DNA from: Trogon surrucura | Lineage: Eukaryota > Chordata > Aves > Trogoniformes > Trogonidae | Reading direction: 5' to 3' | Assembly: GCA_020746105.1 (NCBI GenBank) | Contig: CM036658.1 | Span: 15,918,689-15,982,688 of the forward strand | Length of the DNA stretch: 64,000 nt | Part shown: one piece after another, positions 37,201-51,319 of the stretch | Numbering within the stretch: position 1 is the first letter of the stretch | How the letters are laid out: each line of letters opens with the position of its first letter | Notes under the pieces: model-generated | Told to the model about the DNA's origin: nothing | The model's input: only the letters and a program-made list of their open reading frames with translations | Database searches by the model: none | Program-made: the position numbers and the translations under genes

Positions 37201-39385
37201 TGCTAAGTCCTCCTCTGTTTCTTCACTCTGAAAAACCTCTATTGTACTCGCTCCTTCCTGTTTCATTGAAAGGAACAGCTTGTATGAATCAGGGATGAAC
37301 CACTCTCCAGAGTTATGAAAAGTCAGCTATCACTGTCTATCTTGAGTGTCCAGAAAGGCCAGATCTGCATCTTCAAATATCTTTCCATTCTTCCACTCTC
37401 CTCCTTCTGTTGTAAGGAGGATGTGGCTGAAACCAGGATATTAGCCAAGCTAGCATGCAGTGGAGAATCAGTCTTCTTAACGACAAGAGAAGCACACAGC
37501 TGTTGGTTTGTTTCCTGTATTCAGTGAAAAGCTATTTCTGCTTGTAATTTTCAGCCTGTTGGAGGCATGGAGTGAGGTGAAAGGACAGGAATAGTGTTAA
37601 ATTGGGACCAAGGTGTCTTTCACTGAAACTTTAAAAACTGTCTGAAGATACCATAAAGTCTTAAGATACATAAGCATCAAAGATCCTAACTTAACATCCC
37701 AAGAAACAAACAGATAAGTAAGCTGACATTACAATTGGTATTACTTTTGAGTTCCAAGTTTTCTAAGAGCTTACTCGATCTGCTTTCAGATTTTCTGGTT
37801 CTTAAGAATCTTGAAAAATTTTGCCTAGCTTAACAATGTTATTAAATTCTTCATCTCTTTCTTTGGTGTTGTGCAGAACCTTCTGTTAGCCCTCCTTAGT
37901 TTTTCTCATAATGAGTGTTTTCACAAACAGAACGGAAGAGTGAATGAGCAAACTTAAAAATGCAAATCACTACTAAGACCACTTTCCTCCCAAACCAAAG
38001 TAAAAACACTAATATTAAAGCTTTGGATATGACAAACTCATCTATAGAGCTTTTGCAGTCAGTTACAGTATAATATTAAGTGTAGACCATTTATTACGTG
38101 CAATGCTGGACACTGTAGAGTTTCATTGTGAATCTGCAAACCAATGACTGTTCAGCATTTGGATGGAATACACAGCCAACTGAGATTACCACAGAAAACA
38201 TGGGACATGAGAAGAATATTGTTTTCTGACCATGAAAAGACCACACACACGGTCCATGTGGAATGCACAATGGACCGTCTTCAAAAACATAGAAGTTGCA
38301 TTCTCTGTTATGCTCACAGGCTGGTTTGATTAAATATAGGCATTAGGCAGTAAATATGTTGGCAGTTTCACACTGAAATGCTGCTGTTCTACAAGTAACT
38401 TCCTTGCTGTAGTTTATTCTTTTAAAATAGTACCATATTTTTTCATTCTGCTTAAGACTGTAGAGGCTTGCAAGGGAATGTATCTCTACAAATCAGAATC
38501 TGGAAAAATGCAATATGAAAAATAATTCATTAATTTAATAAATATTTACAATTAGGTAACTGAAAACAGACTTTTGCAAGGTTTAGGCTTCAAAAAATGG
38601 GTCATATCATAAATTCAAATGGTTATCAGTTTTACATTTTGATGACGATTTTTTTCTGAAAGCAGTATTTGCTGCGTAATACTATTACTTTTTATGTTTT
38701 TATACATATACTTACATAAATGTCATCTGTATTTTATTCAGTTTACAGTGTCGAAGCCAGTCTGTGGTTGAATAACTTTGGTTAAAATATTTGTGACCAA
38801 AATTCAGTTAAATAATACTTACTATGTGAGCTTTGTAAATTTTAGTAACATAAGCCTGTGCCATTCCCTTAGCACAGGCATTTTTTAGCTTTGAAATTTC
38901 AAGATCTCATTCAAGATCTCAAATGGTCCATATAACATTGATTTTCTTCTCTCAGAGACATCCTTCCATGGATAAAAGCAACCATTGGTTATAAAGTTTT
39001 CCTTGTAAGGTATTTTTCTAATTGCAAATTATCTGTTTTACATAGCACGTTGCTAGAAAGTCATGACCTATACAGCTTGCTGACCTGTGTGGCTGCAAAC
39101 TTACAGTGATATCATTATTCTGCTTCGCCCAGGCAGGTAAAAAAGGGATATGAAGATCATCTTTCTCCATGTTTCTCCATTAAAAGCAGGAGACACAAAA
39201 GCTGACTAAAAGGGGGGTGGAGAGTAAGAAACGGCATAGCCCCTAGCTGGTTTGCCTGTTAAAGAGGATGCCTTGCCCAGGGAAACCAAATTTCCCATTT
39301 TTATTGAAGCTCCAGTTACATATGCACACCCTTGTCATGTAAGTTCACAACTTCACCCAGACACTGTCGTGCCAGTAAGAGCACT
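34233..39385. other. Repeat-poor AT-rich DNA, last part of the 17-kb block
   Basis: No gene or mobile element recognised. A small direct repeat (CAAGATCTCATT/CAAGATCTCAAA) lies near 38900-38923. Confidence 0.5.
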
Positions 39386-40028
39386 GAATCACAGAATCAC
39401 AGAATCACAGAATGTTAAAGGTTGGAAGGGACCTCAAAGATCATCTAGTCCAACCCCCCTGCCAGAGCAGGATCACCTACACTAGAGCGCACAGGAACGC
39501 GTCCAGGCGGGTTTTGAATGTCTCAAGAGATGGAGATTCCACAACTTCCCTAGGCAGCCTGTTCCAGTGCTCAGTCACCCTCACAGTGAAAAAGTTTTTC
39601 CTCATATTTTTCTGGAACCTCCTGTGTTCCAGCTTCCACCCATTGCCCCTTGTCCTGTCAGTGGACGCCGCTGAAAAGAGCCTGGCTCCATCCTCCTGAC
39701 ATTCCCCCTTGACATATTTATAAACATTGATGAGGTCACCCCTCAGCCTCCTCTTCTCCAAGCTAAAGAGATCCAGCTCCTTCAGCCTTTCCTCATAAGG
39801 GAGATGCTCCACTCCCTTCACCATCTTTGTGGCTCTACGCTGGACTCTCTCAAGCAGCTCCCTGTCCTTCTTGAACTGAGGGGCCCAGAACTGGACACAA
39901 TATTCCAGATGCGGCCTCACCAGGGCAGAGTAGAGGGGCAGGAGGACCTCTCTTGACCTACTTGCTACTCCCCTTCTAATACACCCCAGGATGCCATTGG
40001 CCTTCTTGGCCACGAGGGCACACTGCTG
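39386..40028 (-). mobile_element. CR1 LINE copy with open C-terminal frame
   Basis: A minus-strand CR1 of about 640 bp. The tail has three clean octamer units (GAATCACA) at the low end. One uninterrupted frame of 178 codons (40013-39477) covers the region after the RT core. Peptide marks are [58 protein letters not shown] and [19 protein letters not shown], and it ends in a natural stop. It is 5'-truncated at CACACTGCTG. Low divergence suggests a fairly recent insertion. Without the RT core and endonuclease it cannot move by itself. Confidence 0.95.
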
Positions 40029-43000
40029 TTACTGCACACTGAAGTTACACATTCCTCATGAGCTCAGGAAGCAGTAAACTTAGGGCTGGAAAAGACAGTG
40101 AATCATGCTGAAGAAGACTTGTTTTGTCACAATTTTGACCTGCCTGCAAACTTTCAGTGATGGGCTTTATCTCACATGTGTAAACTAGCATAAGCTAGGC
40201 AATGAAGCAATACTAATGAGAAATAGGCACCAATAAAGTGATCATGAACAAGAAAACATCAGACACAAGAAGTGGCAACAGGACAGCCCTTTCCCAATTG
40301 TGTGTACTTGTGATAGTGAATTGTGTTACATCTTCACTTTTGACCTTTTTCATTTGAGGACTTAACCTCTGAATTTGGGTCAGGTCTTGCTAACTAGCTG
40401 GCTGACAGTTAAAAACCCTTAACTTCTGGAAGCAGCATTTCTAGGTGTTTTAGCCTGTTTTCTCTGTGATTAAGCCTCAAAGCTTTTTTTAGTGCAAATG
40501 TCTTTGGAGGGAGGTGACACAGTTGGTGACACATTATTTGCATGGCTCTGCATTTACTAGATCTACTAAGGTTTTAAGACTCAGAGTAAAATTCTCCTAA
40601 ACTCACTGCTTTGAAGTTCCTCCTTTGAGACAAATCCTTCAAATTCCACATGGTTACCACATCTGAGGTCAATGTGCCTCTGCTTAGGATACCTCTCTAA
40701 GACTTCCCACTGGCATTACTGTCTTTGAGGTGGTATCCTGAGGACTGGGAAAGATTTGCTTCCCCTCAACTCCCCTTACCATATCCCAAAGATCTTGAAG
40801 CTGTCATGAAAGACACCAGTGTGATTAATAACCTATTTCTAGGTACCCTAGTATGACAAACACATCAAGCAGGGCAGTTTGTGTAAGGAGCTCTGCAGCT
40901 ACAGTACTGATGTTGGCGCGAATGAAGCATTCACCTCCCCCGGTAACTGCAAATATATGTCACTGTGCAAATAAGTGCTGTTTAGGAGGCAGAGCACTGT
41001 TTCGTCCTGCTTTGAGGGGAAAAAAAAAGGGTTTTTTAGATAGATGGCATAGATGGAGAGGAAATATTTGGAGGAATGGAATGACTATTCCGGTCTTAAG
41101 TTATACCTCTCCCACATATCCCTGTTCATCTCTTGCATAATCTTCAGGGCATGATGTCCCCTGTTTTGTGTGATGTGCAGGGAGAAGGCTGTCAGATGAG
41201 CTGTCATCTGCCCAAATTGACAGCAAAATATTTACTCTGTTTTGAGCCTGCATCCATGAACCTCTCAAGTCAGAGTTTAGTACTGAAAACACGTGTTGTT
41301 TTAATCTGCTTTATGTCTAGTATCAGTAATAACAGCAGCAATATAACCCATTTATTTCACCCGAATGAAAGAAGCCAAAAGCCACTCTTTTAATGATTTT
41401 TCCATTCCTGCTGTTTATATTTTTACAGTGCCTATTAATTGGAGACTATTAGTAAAACAATGCCGTGTATGTTGTTTAGGAGCCATGTTTAAACAGAACT
41501 CATTAGCTGACAAGTTGTTACAGAGAAATACTTCGGTGTTTAAAACAAATAAATAAAAAAGTGCATGTACTCCAGCCCAGTCTTCAGTGGCTGGCACTGA
41601 AAGGAGTTCCCCCATTTTCTGAAAGCCCTTCCATGGGGGAGAGTGAGCTTACTTCCTAAGGAAATTGCTCTAGAGGTGTCTGTAAGAGAAAACCAGGCAC
41701 AATTTTGCAGCTCTACAACTGCAATGAGAGTAGTCATGAATGAACGCTGAGCCAAAGGAGTGATGCATGTTTACATTATGCTTACTATATTATGTCTGCA
41801 AATGCATAAAAATGTAGCTGCCGTGAACAACTGCCATGTATAGCACTTAGTATTTGGGAAAATATTTGGTTCTGGGTAGAGGGCTCTGTGTCAGCCTTCT
41901 GCTTTAAAAAAAATCTCCTCCAGACAGTTGTAGGCTTGGAGAGGTGAATGCTCTGGCACACAACGCACATTGCAGCAGATGAGCAGCATCTGTCAGTGTG
42001 TTTCGCTTAGAGAAACGCTCGCTGGCCCTTACACTGTTCCGAGACTTCAAAAAGGAGCAAGGCTTGTTTTGTGCTAGGTAGTCATTTTGCACAGCCCCAA
42101 TGACACAAGGGAAGGTGGTGGATTGCATTCATGTTTCCTTTGGCACCTGGAGAGGCTCCTCCCCTCACACACCTGGCACAGGTTATGTTGGTATTCCTCT
42201 TTGTGGGACTGTACGATGAATGGGGTCAATGAGAGAGCCAAGCTGGAAATTGTCATTAAAAAAAAAAAAAAATGGACAGTGGTTTTAACTTGGATATATT
42301 CCTTGATTGCTTCATCTTGTGGCTTCATGAGCACTTGCACTGATGTCACTGAGAGGACAAAAAATGAGCAGGTGGAATCAACCTGACATGACTCTACCAC
42401 TGAAAAACAAGCATGTGTAAACCATGCTCTTAGTGTAGAGAAGACAGTCAACCCATGGGTATTTGTCTTGTGTTTCCTTTAGGACCAGTTAACGGTATTT
42501 TCATATTGTGAATTCTCTTATCCCTCCTAACCAAGAAGTTTCCCAGGGAGCTATATTTAGAGAGGCAAAAAGGAATTTAAAAGTTGATTTAGATGGTGAC
42601 GGAAGAAGCAAACACCTTTATAATCCCCTTCAATGTCAGTGAATCGGTTAGATAAGGTAGAAATTTATGCTACCAAGCCTGTAATACATTGGAAAATCAG
42701 AGGCTATTAACAGAAGATGAATTCTGAAGGATTTTTTAAAATATTGTTATTTTTATCTTTTTTGCATAAGTCTAAAAAATAATGTCTTTGATAAATTGAT
42801 CTTGGAGAAAAAATGTTTTCACAATTCTTGCTTTCTCTTTTGCATATTCTCTTTGTGATTAGCTCATTAGCATTTTAACATTCATCACATAGTAAGCACG
42901 CTGGCTGAGTGGCTCCAAAAACAGGACCAGAAACACACATTGATTAAATTATTTCAAACTCCTTGACAAGAAAATTAGTGTTATAAAAGAGTGCTGAAAT

Positions 43001-45215
43001 AGAATGATTCAAGTAGTGCTACATTCACAACCTAATTCTTTGAGCCTGCCTATTTCGTCTGCACTTAGAACTTCTAAAATCCTTCCATACCCCATGTAGG
43101 CTGATAGAGAAAGAATTAGCCCAGATCTGAAGGGAGCCAACATTCAAGCACACCTCTAAATCCTGGCACAGGTAGCACACCTACTGTGAAGTTCTGTGGT
43201 CAGCAAAATAGGAGTCTGTAGGCAAACAGGAGATGGATAAGTGCTGTGCCTAGCCATTTTGCAGTTTGACTGGCCACATGTAATGACATCCAGTGCTGCT
43301 GCACAGGCACAAAGTTCTTCATCCCCTGATGGCAGGGTGGTGCAGGGAAGAAGAAAGTAAAAGAAATAGCAGCTTCTGTCTGCAGCAAAACCTACCTAAA
43401 TTAGTGGTATGCTCAGCTTGGTTATGTTACACCATATTCCCAAGTTAACTTTGAGTTCTCAAAAACTGTAACTCCACTTTTGCATCTTGCAGCTAGTTGT
43501 AAAGGATAAGTAAATGAAGAAATCAAGTGGTCCTCAAACACTGATAGTGTGTTACTTCAGCAAGTCTCACCAGTTAACCTCCTCTATTTAGAAACTCAGC
43601 AAGATATAAACACTTTGCTGTCAGTTTTTGACACATGCTGGAACAACTAGGCCTGACCCTACATAAAACTCCTCATAAACATACATAAAACTCATCTTTG
43701 CCTCACAGTCACACTTGCATGCGTTAGTTTATTTTATCCTGCACTCTCTGTGCACGCACGTCAGTGAGCATGTTGTGCCTCCTGCAAGCACCAAGGGGAG
43801 CCTAGTGGCAGCAAGCTCTCTGTTCCCTTAGTCACCTTCGGTGTAGAGTAATGAGTGGATGACAAGTTCCTGCTCTTCATCAGAAGCCTTACAGATCCCT
43901 CATTAGAGACGTTTTAGGAGCAGATAACCTTTGGTTTTTGAAGTTCCCCTTTGAGTGGGAGGGCAGGAAGAAAAGAGTAGTTGGTAGATGTAAAGTCAGA
44001 GACAGAAAAAGAGTTAACAGAGGTCTAGACAGCCTCAGGATGTGAAGCTGGCAGGCTGCATTAGTTACAAAAGGCAAGAAAGGGAGGGGATCTTGAAATA
44101 TTTTCTTTATACCTGTATTCCACCACACTCTCTGAAAGTTTGCTTAGTTAGAGACTTTCCTGCCTAGTGTTCAAATCCAGATATTTTTATATCCACATGG
44201 ATGACGTGAAGTGTCAGGTCGTGAGGATTTAGCCCAGTGTTCATTTATGTCTGCACTGTTAGAGTATTTTTAGAGGTCCAGGACACCAGATCATGTATAG
44301 GGAGGGATGAAACACTAAGACAATTTTTGGATAAGAGTGAGTTAAATCACATTAGAGTAATCTGGTCAGAGAGTTATACTTGAAGGATTTACTACTGAAG
44401 GTTTGCTTAAAAAACGAATCAGCCCCAACAGAGCTTTTCAATGAGGAACGTGAGTTTTAACAGAGAGACAGCTTGGGAGAAACAAAAATATCACCTTATT
44501 TTACCTTTCTGTTTTATTTTTTTAGTCATACACTTCTGTATTTACAACAACAAATCAACTTGCTCCTAAAGTCAATATAGTCACAATACTTTCCACCTCC
44601 AGCTGGATTTTTTCAACTCACATTGTGTGGAGTTTGCCATGGAAAAAAATAATAAGTTATGATTCAGGCAAAATGTAGCTATTTAAGCCCACTTCGTTAT
44701 TTGGATGAGCAGCCATCAACAAAGTCTTAGCCATTGGAAAGACACACAGAGCCTTCTGCAATAAGGCAGCTTGTGGAGCAGAGAGCAATGCAGAAGGAAA
44801 CGTAATCATGCTCTGGCAAGATCTGCACCTGAGAGTTGTTCATGTGCTTACATAAAATGTAGTTCTGTCCATTAAACCACTCTTAGACCTGCTGTTCCTG
44901 TGCAATATACTTGCCAGCCCTACTTGCCATCAGTATTTTGGTACCCGAGTACGCAGTACTACTTGGGAGAGCTAGCACAGAGAAATGGGACATCAAGAAC
45001 AGATATGAACAGGCTTTTGGCCCATCGCAGTTCCAAACAACTCTAAAATCCCCACTGAAGGCAGCAATCACACAATAAAATACTTGGGCTTCTTCAGCAC
45101 ACATAACCTTTTTTTCTTACATCTGATTGCTATTGACGAATATAGCACTCATGCCTCCAGCAGTCTACAGCTCTGTTAGCTGGAGAAGGACACACTGGTG
45201 AGTAACGGTACTTTT
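40029..45215. other. Unique non-coding DNA
   Basis: No gene or mobile element recognised. Overlapping open frames at 41.1-42.5 kb on both strands (up to 125 codons) have no recognised family and look like chance. 42740-42960 is AT-rich with TTTGCATAT and ATTAGCAT motifs, resembling conserved regulatory DNA, but this cannot be judged without an alignment. Confidence 0.5.
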
Positions 45216-46585
45216 CACAGAATCACAGGATGTTAGGGGTTGGAAGGCGTTTCTGGAAATCATCTAGCCCAATCCCCCTGCCAGAGCAGGATCACCTAGA
45301 ATAGGTCACACAGGAGCACGCCCAGGTGAGTTTTGAATGTCTCCAGATAAAGAGACTCCGAAACCTCTCTGGACAGACTGTTCCTGCTCTGTCACCCTCA
45401 CACTGAAAAAGCTTCTACTGATGTTTTTGTGGAACTTCCTATGTTCCAGCTTGCATTCATTGCCACTTGTCCTGTCATTGAACATCACTGAAAAGAGCCT
45501 GGCTCTGCCCTCCTGACACTCCTCCTTGACATATTTACAAACATTAATGAGGTCACCCCTCAGCCTCCTCTTCTCCAAGCTAAAGAGACCCATCTCCTTC
45601 AGCCTTTCCTCATAAGGGAGATGTTCCACTCCCTTCACCATCTTTGTGGCTCTGCGCTGGACTCTCTCCAGCAGTTCCCTGTCTCTCTTGAGCTGAGGGG
45701 TCCAGAACTGGACACAATATTCCAGATGTGGCCTCACCAGGGCAGAGTAGAGGGGGAGGAGAACCTCTCTCAACCTGCTATCTACTCCCCTTCTAATACA
45801 CCCCAGGATGCCATTGGCCTTCTTGGCCACGAGGGCAGAGTGCTGGCTCGTGGTCATCCTGCTGTCCACCAGAACCCCCAGGTCCCTTTCCTCTACATTG
45901 GTCTCCAGGAGGGCAGTTTCCAACCTATACTGGTACTTGGGGTTGTTCTTTGCCAGGTGCAAAACTCTACACTTGCCCTTGTTGTATTTAATAAGATTTC
46001 TCCCCACCCAACTCTCCAGCCTGTCCAGGTCTCTCTGAATGGCAGCACAACCTTCTAGTGTGTCAGCCAGTCCTCCCAGTTTTGTATCATCAGCAAACTT
46101 GCTGACAGTGCTCTTTAATCTCTCATCCAGATTGTTGTTCCATCACCTTTCCAGGAATGGAGGTGAGGCTGACCGGTCTGTAGTTACCCGAGTCATCCTT
46201 CCTGCCCTTTCTGAAGACTGGAGTGACATTCACTTTCCTCCAGTCCTCAGGCACCTCACCTGTTCCTCACAACTTACCAAAGATGATGGAGAGTGGCCTA
46301 GCAATGACTTCCGCCAGCTCTCTCAGCACCCAGCGGTGCATCCCATCAGGGCACATGGATTTATAGGTGTTCAAGTGTCCCAATTGATCCCTAACCCAGT
46401 TCTCATCAATCAGGGCAAACTCCTCCTTTATCCTGACTTTCTCTGGGGCCTCATGGCTCTGGGGCTCCTGAGGACAGTCTCCAGCAGCATAGAGAGAGGC
46501 AAAGAAGGCATTCGGTAACTCTGCCTTGTCTGTATCCTCTGTCACCAGGGCATCCACCTCATTCAGCAGTGGGCCTACAGTCTGG
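45216..46585 (-). mobile_element. CR1 LINE copy with internal deletion
   Basis: A minus-strand CR1 of about 1.37 kb. The 3' tail (CACAGAATCACAGG) is at 45216. A 233-codon open frame (46007-45306) starts after the FADD box and covers the thumb region ([39 protein letters not shown]). It leaves frame near its end (RVTEQEQSV). FADD is kept at 46086-46097. Directly upstream, about 385 bp present in CR1-2 is missing, which removes RT motifs A and B. Beyond that, the linker region ([20 protein letters not shown]) is readable to about 46585. Confidence 0.93.
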
Positions 46586-49500
46586 CTGTACAAATTGGCT
46601 GCAAAAGGACATATAACATTCTCAGACATGTCGTTGAACAACACGAAGTTAGGCTGTCTGAACTAGAGGGGAAAAGAATGCAAGAAGGATAAATAAAATT
46701 CTGTGCAAATGATGGATCTATTAATTAGTCTTTCTTGGCAGAGACCAAATTAGTCAAAACTAATGTGGTACCTACAAAGCATTCTTTGAACCTATGTCTT
46801 AAAAGAGATGACTGCACAATTTTAACTTGGTTTTTCTGAGGAAATGGGAAGTACAAAATTACATAGTCTGGCTATTCATTGACTTTAATCAGATTTGAGA
46901 TAAGTTTCACAAAATATTGTAAATGACTGAAATAAGTCCAGGAGACTAATATCCATTAGTGCTTGTTTGAATAGAACAAATTATTTTTTTATTTCCATAT
47001 TCAAAAGCACTGCTTCTTCTGTCATCCTACCTGACACAGTTAGAAAAGGGAGATGGAGAAGTTTTGCTTCCTACAATAGAGAGATGCAGAGACTGAAAAA
47101 AGCATAGGTAAGGCCACATAGCCTTTACACAGGCTACACTATCCATTCTTTGGATGGCAAATAAAAAGATTTTATCTAATTTCATTTTTAAAAAAGTTAA
47201 TAAAAGTAGGTATGCAACTCCTTGTTCTGATCAAGGACTCAGAAGCATCTGCAAAGTTTCTTCTTGATTTACTACATTGTGCTGCTCACAATGTTTCTCT
47301 GTTCTATCAAATATGATAACAACAATTATTTTCTATACAATTTCTTTGAGATGATTCTACTCACCTTTTGATGCTCTTTCTAAGTCATGGGGTTATTAGT
47401 TGCAGTGCCATGCCACCCAAGAATGAAAAAGCTCTATCTACATGCTCTGCTAGGTCCTGTGGTCAGAGTGCAACAGTATTGATTTTCCTATGCTTTCCCT
47501 GCTTCCCTTGGCTCACAACAGAGATATGCTGAGGCAAGTGAGCAGAATATACTAGGGTCTCTGCATTAGCTTTTTGGCTAACTTTCAGTACCTTTAGCAG
47601 TAGGTAATTTTAATGAATAATTCATACATCTCAGAAAATGAATGATTTAATCCTAAACTACACTACAGGTGAAGAAATATTGGGGGATACTGACATTCTC
47701 AACAGTTACTTGACCTGGGAATGAGCCCTTAATGAAAAGCAATGGATTGTTTATGCAGTCTCGATGTTTAAAACAGCAGAATTTTGTACAGCTCTTTTGC
47801 CGCTTCTGGGCAGAATCCACATGATTAGTTGGTCTACACTGCAAAACAGCAACATTTTAAGGATACCATGAATTGTTTGATTGTTTATTACAGATGATGA
47901 GTGCCACATTTCTTTCTTCTCTGACTTCATATCAGCCTTTCAAATATGTAGATTCTCATCTGCAACCATTCATCACCACACAGGCTCCTGGTGTGGGCTG
48001 CTGTCAAGGAGACATTCCCTGCTTCTCCTTTGCTCTGGGTCATTTTTTGTGCCAGCGCTGATGCCTATGAAGCTGCATGATGAAAGACTAAGAAGTTAAC
48101 CTGACTGAAAGGTAACCATAGCAAAAAAAAGAAAAGAGTCGTTGTCAGTCCTCAAAAACTTTTCTTGGACTACCGCACTGCCATCAGTTCTCAGCCCTAA
48201 CCTGCTTTAAATGTTATGTAGTCATGTCACAAAGACACCTGACTGGTTACTTTGCTTTAAGCAATGCACGGTGATCAGCTAATGGTCTTGGACTGACTTG
48301 TATGCTGTAGGATCACAAGAGCTGCAGCAGTTAGCCACATGAACATCTATTATTTTCCAATTATTTCTTGTTCAGCTTCCGCTTTCGAACATAGCCACTT
48401 GCACTTGTATCTTTCCTCCAGTAGACTTAATGAAATGACTTTTCCACCAGTGGTTTCTGAGAGGAAGAACCCAACTACAGGGGTGTGGATATGAGCTTCA
48501 TTACTTCTACTTAGCTTTATTTTATCTTATGAGGAAGATTATTTTCTAGACTTCAGAGCCGGCAGTATACTAACCTCTTATTGTAGCCGTATTGCTGCAT
48601 ACGCGGTGTTTTTTCAGCTTTAGTATTCAGATATCATACAGAACGATAAGATGTTCTTGCCCCTGTATGAACTTAAAAGACAAATAATTTTGAAACTATA
48701 TTAAAACAGTCTTAGAGGTGCATTATTTAGCCATATAAGACCAGGAAATGCCAAAATTAAGTATGCACAAACTATGATTTAATTATAGTCTCATTTTTGT
48801 AGCAATAAAGCAAAATATTTCCCAACATTTTCTATTTTTAAATAACATTAGTGTATTGTAATATCACGAATAGTTTATGAATAGCACTATGTATATGTCA
48901 AAATCACTACTATAATTTTGAGAGGGTAGAAGTTGACAAATACTCTCTCACATAGTTCTGAATTACAGTTACTTTCGTTAAAGATTAGGCGAAGGTTTCA
49001 CCCTTAAATTTGCCATCTAGTGCCTTGCAATTGATAGTCATCCACCTACTATTAGGGCTTAGGAGGAACATCAAAATAGTTGGAGGCTTTTCATGGGTGT
49101 CAGGGTCTGCCCACATGCTTTCATTGGTGTTATATAGCCAAAAACGTCTTCCTTGAAAGAACATTGTCATAAGCAAAAGTTAAATGCCTATTTGATTATT
49201 TAAGAGGAAATCTCCAGCAAGTATTAGGAAGATAAAACCAAATTTCAACACAAAACCAAATAACTTACAAATTTCAACATTCAAAGCTTTCATTTTTTTT
49301 TAGATTCAGATGAAAGATGACGGATTAAAAATGTCCTCCATGCTTTCAGCCTCATTGAACAAATTCTACTTCAACTAAATTTTTTAAGAACTATAAAATG
49401 TGAATTAAGAGGCCACATTTTTACCTAAAAAGAAATTAGAGTTATATACTAAGGTTCCTCCATGATTACGCATCCTTAAAAACTTTCCCTTCATATTTAA

Positions 49501-51319
49501 AAATCCTAGCTGTAATGGCTTCCCAGAGTTTCAAAAGTGCTAACTACTGAGTTCTTCACTGCATGATGCCCACACAAACTTGAATGATCAGGCAGAGAGA
49601 ACCACAGAGATGTCAAATCTTTGAAAATACAGACTTTAGTCTAATTATGTAAGTATAGATTTAAGTACCAAGGTTAAGCACATGCCAACTGATCTTTACA
49701 GGAAAATGTTGAAACTACTAGCAATCTTGGAAGAGCATTTAATAAGTGAAAGGCAAAAGTCTCATTACACAAAGGAAAGCCTTTCCATAATGGACCTTAA
49801 TATAGACTGTTACTAAGATTGGTCTTCACTGTTAAAGAGTAAAACCGCCAGTACTTGCTGTACAGCATGCCCACTTTTTCTGTACAACTGACTACAGTAA
49901 AAATGTATCCCTACACAGGAATTTTTTCAACTTCAACCAAAAAAAATACTTTTTCCTTTTCAAAGATAAGTTTTTTTAGGAAAAGTCTTAGAACAATTTC
50001 AAAATTGTTCTGTGAGTCCTAAATTCGTTGTAAAGAACCTTCCTTCTGTAGTGCTTTATGTTTACTATTATTTTAAATGCAGCCATTGAATTACAAAGCT
50101 GCACCTTAGCATCATGAAGCACTAAGCAGAGGCAACCATTGAAAACCACTCAAGCAGTGCTAGCCAAATGTAATCATTGATCAGCACTATTTACCTATTA
50201 AATTTAGGACCTAATCCCTAATACGATCCCTAAGAAGACTTTACTCTGTTTTGGCATTTTTTGCCCTTGGAATCTACTGCCTTCTTTGCCACAGAAAACA
50301 ATTGATGTCTCTCCCCCCATCTCCAGTTTTGTCACACCCAGATTTGTAAGCAGAGCTGGAGGGATCAGTTCAAAACAAATACAAGCTCAAAAGCAGGCAT
50401 TGCTGGCAGCTTGAAAGAGTGTAATTGATTTATGCTATTGTTTTTCTCCTTTTTTCTTTTTTCTTTTCTTTTTTTTCTGGCCTAATGCTGTATGTTCTGA
50501 ATACTGCAGGGGCTGGAAATGGAAGTGGGGAAATGCCATAAGAAAATCTGGTTACAGGGGACTTCTTGCCTGCACAGAAGCACTAGAAATCTCATGAAAA
50601 TTCTTGTATACATGAAGTTTTCAGGTCAGTTGTACAAACTTCAGAGCACAGGCAAAGTTTCAGATCAACATGTACATATCAGTTGGTCATTACCGTAATT
50701 TATTTACACTGTGGCAAGAAGAAGAGGTCCCACAAGGTCAGGTGGAGTGGAAAAGTGACTTTTTCAACCTTCAGATTAACAGTTGACTTTAGTAAAGGTG
50801 TAATGTGTCATTTGTACTCTGGTAGCTTAAAAGAAAATATGTTAGGCAGGATCACAACCCTCTTAAAGCAGACACAAGACAAAAACTTGATTAGAGGTAG
50901 AGTAGGTAAGCTATCCCCAAATAGCTTCCAGCTTATTGTCAAGCAAGAGCACTGTTTTCTAGGATATCTTAATTCATCCTGAAAATGTGTAAACTAAAAG
51001 ACAGCAATGTACCTTTGCTCTCCACTAAGACTGTGTGCAGCTGAAATAAACCAGAAATAACTGGAATGACATAAATTGAGACCCTTTCATCTGAACTCAC
51101 TTTCAAGTGTTATCAAACCCTTAAAAGATAATACCTATCCTGCACTTCAGTTTAGTACCTAAACACAAAGATGTTTGTTTAAACTAGTCTCCTGAAATAC
51201 ATGAAAACTAAACATTTTTCACTTAACCACCCATTGCCCATCAGGCTACCACAAGAGTTCTCGGGGTCTTAAAACCCTTCCTCATACTTTAGATTTGTGT
51301 ACTGTCCTCTGAATCCTCA
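46586..51319. other. Unique AT-rich non-coding DNA
   Basis: No gene or mobile element recognised. A T/C tract lies at 50440-50478. 48700-48880 is strongly AT-rich and low in CpG, and contains CCATATAAGA, one base off a CArG box. Confidence 0.5.
50440..50478. repeat. Poly-pyrimidine tract
   Basis: About 38 bp of T runs broken by single C residues. No gene or splice site could be tied to it. Confidence 0.7.

Noticed and set aside
44140-44185. Possible tRNA or tRNA-SINE B box (TGTTCAAATCC)
   Set aside because: No matching A box at the right distance and no cloverleaf stems.
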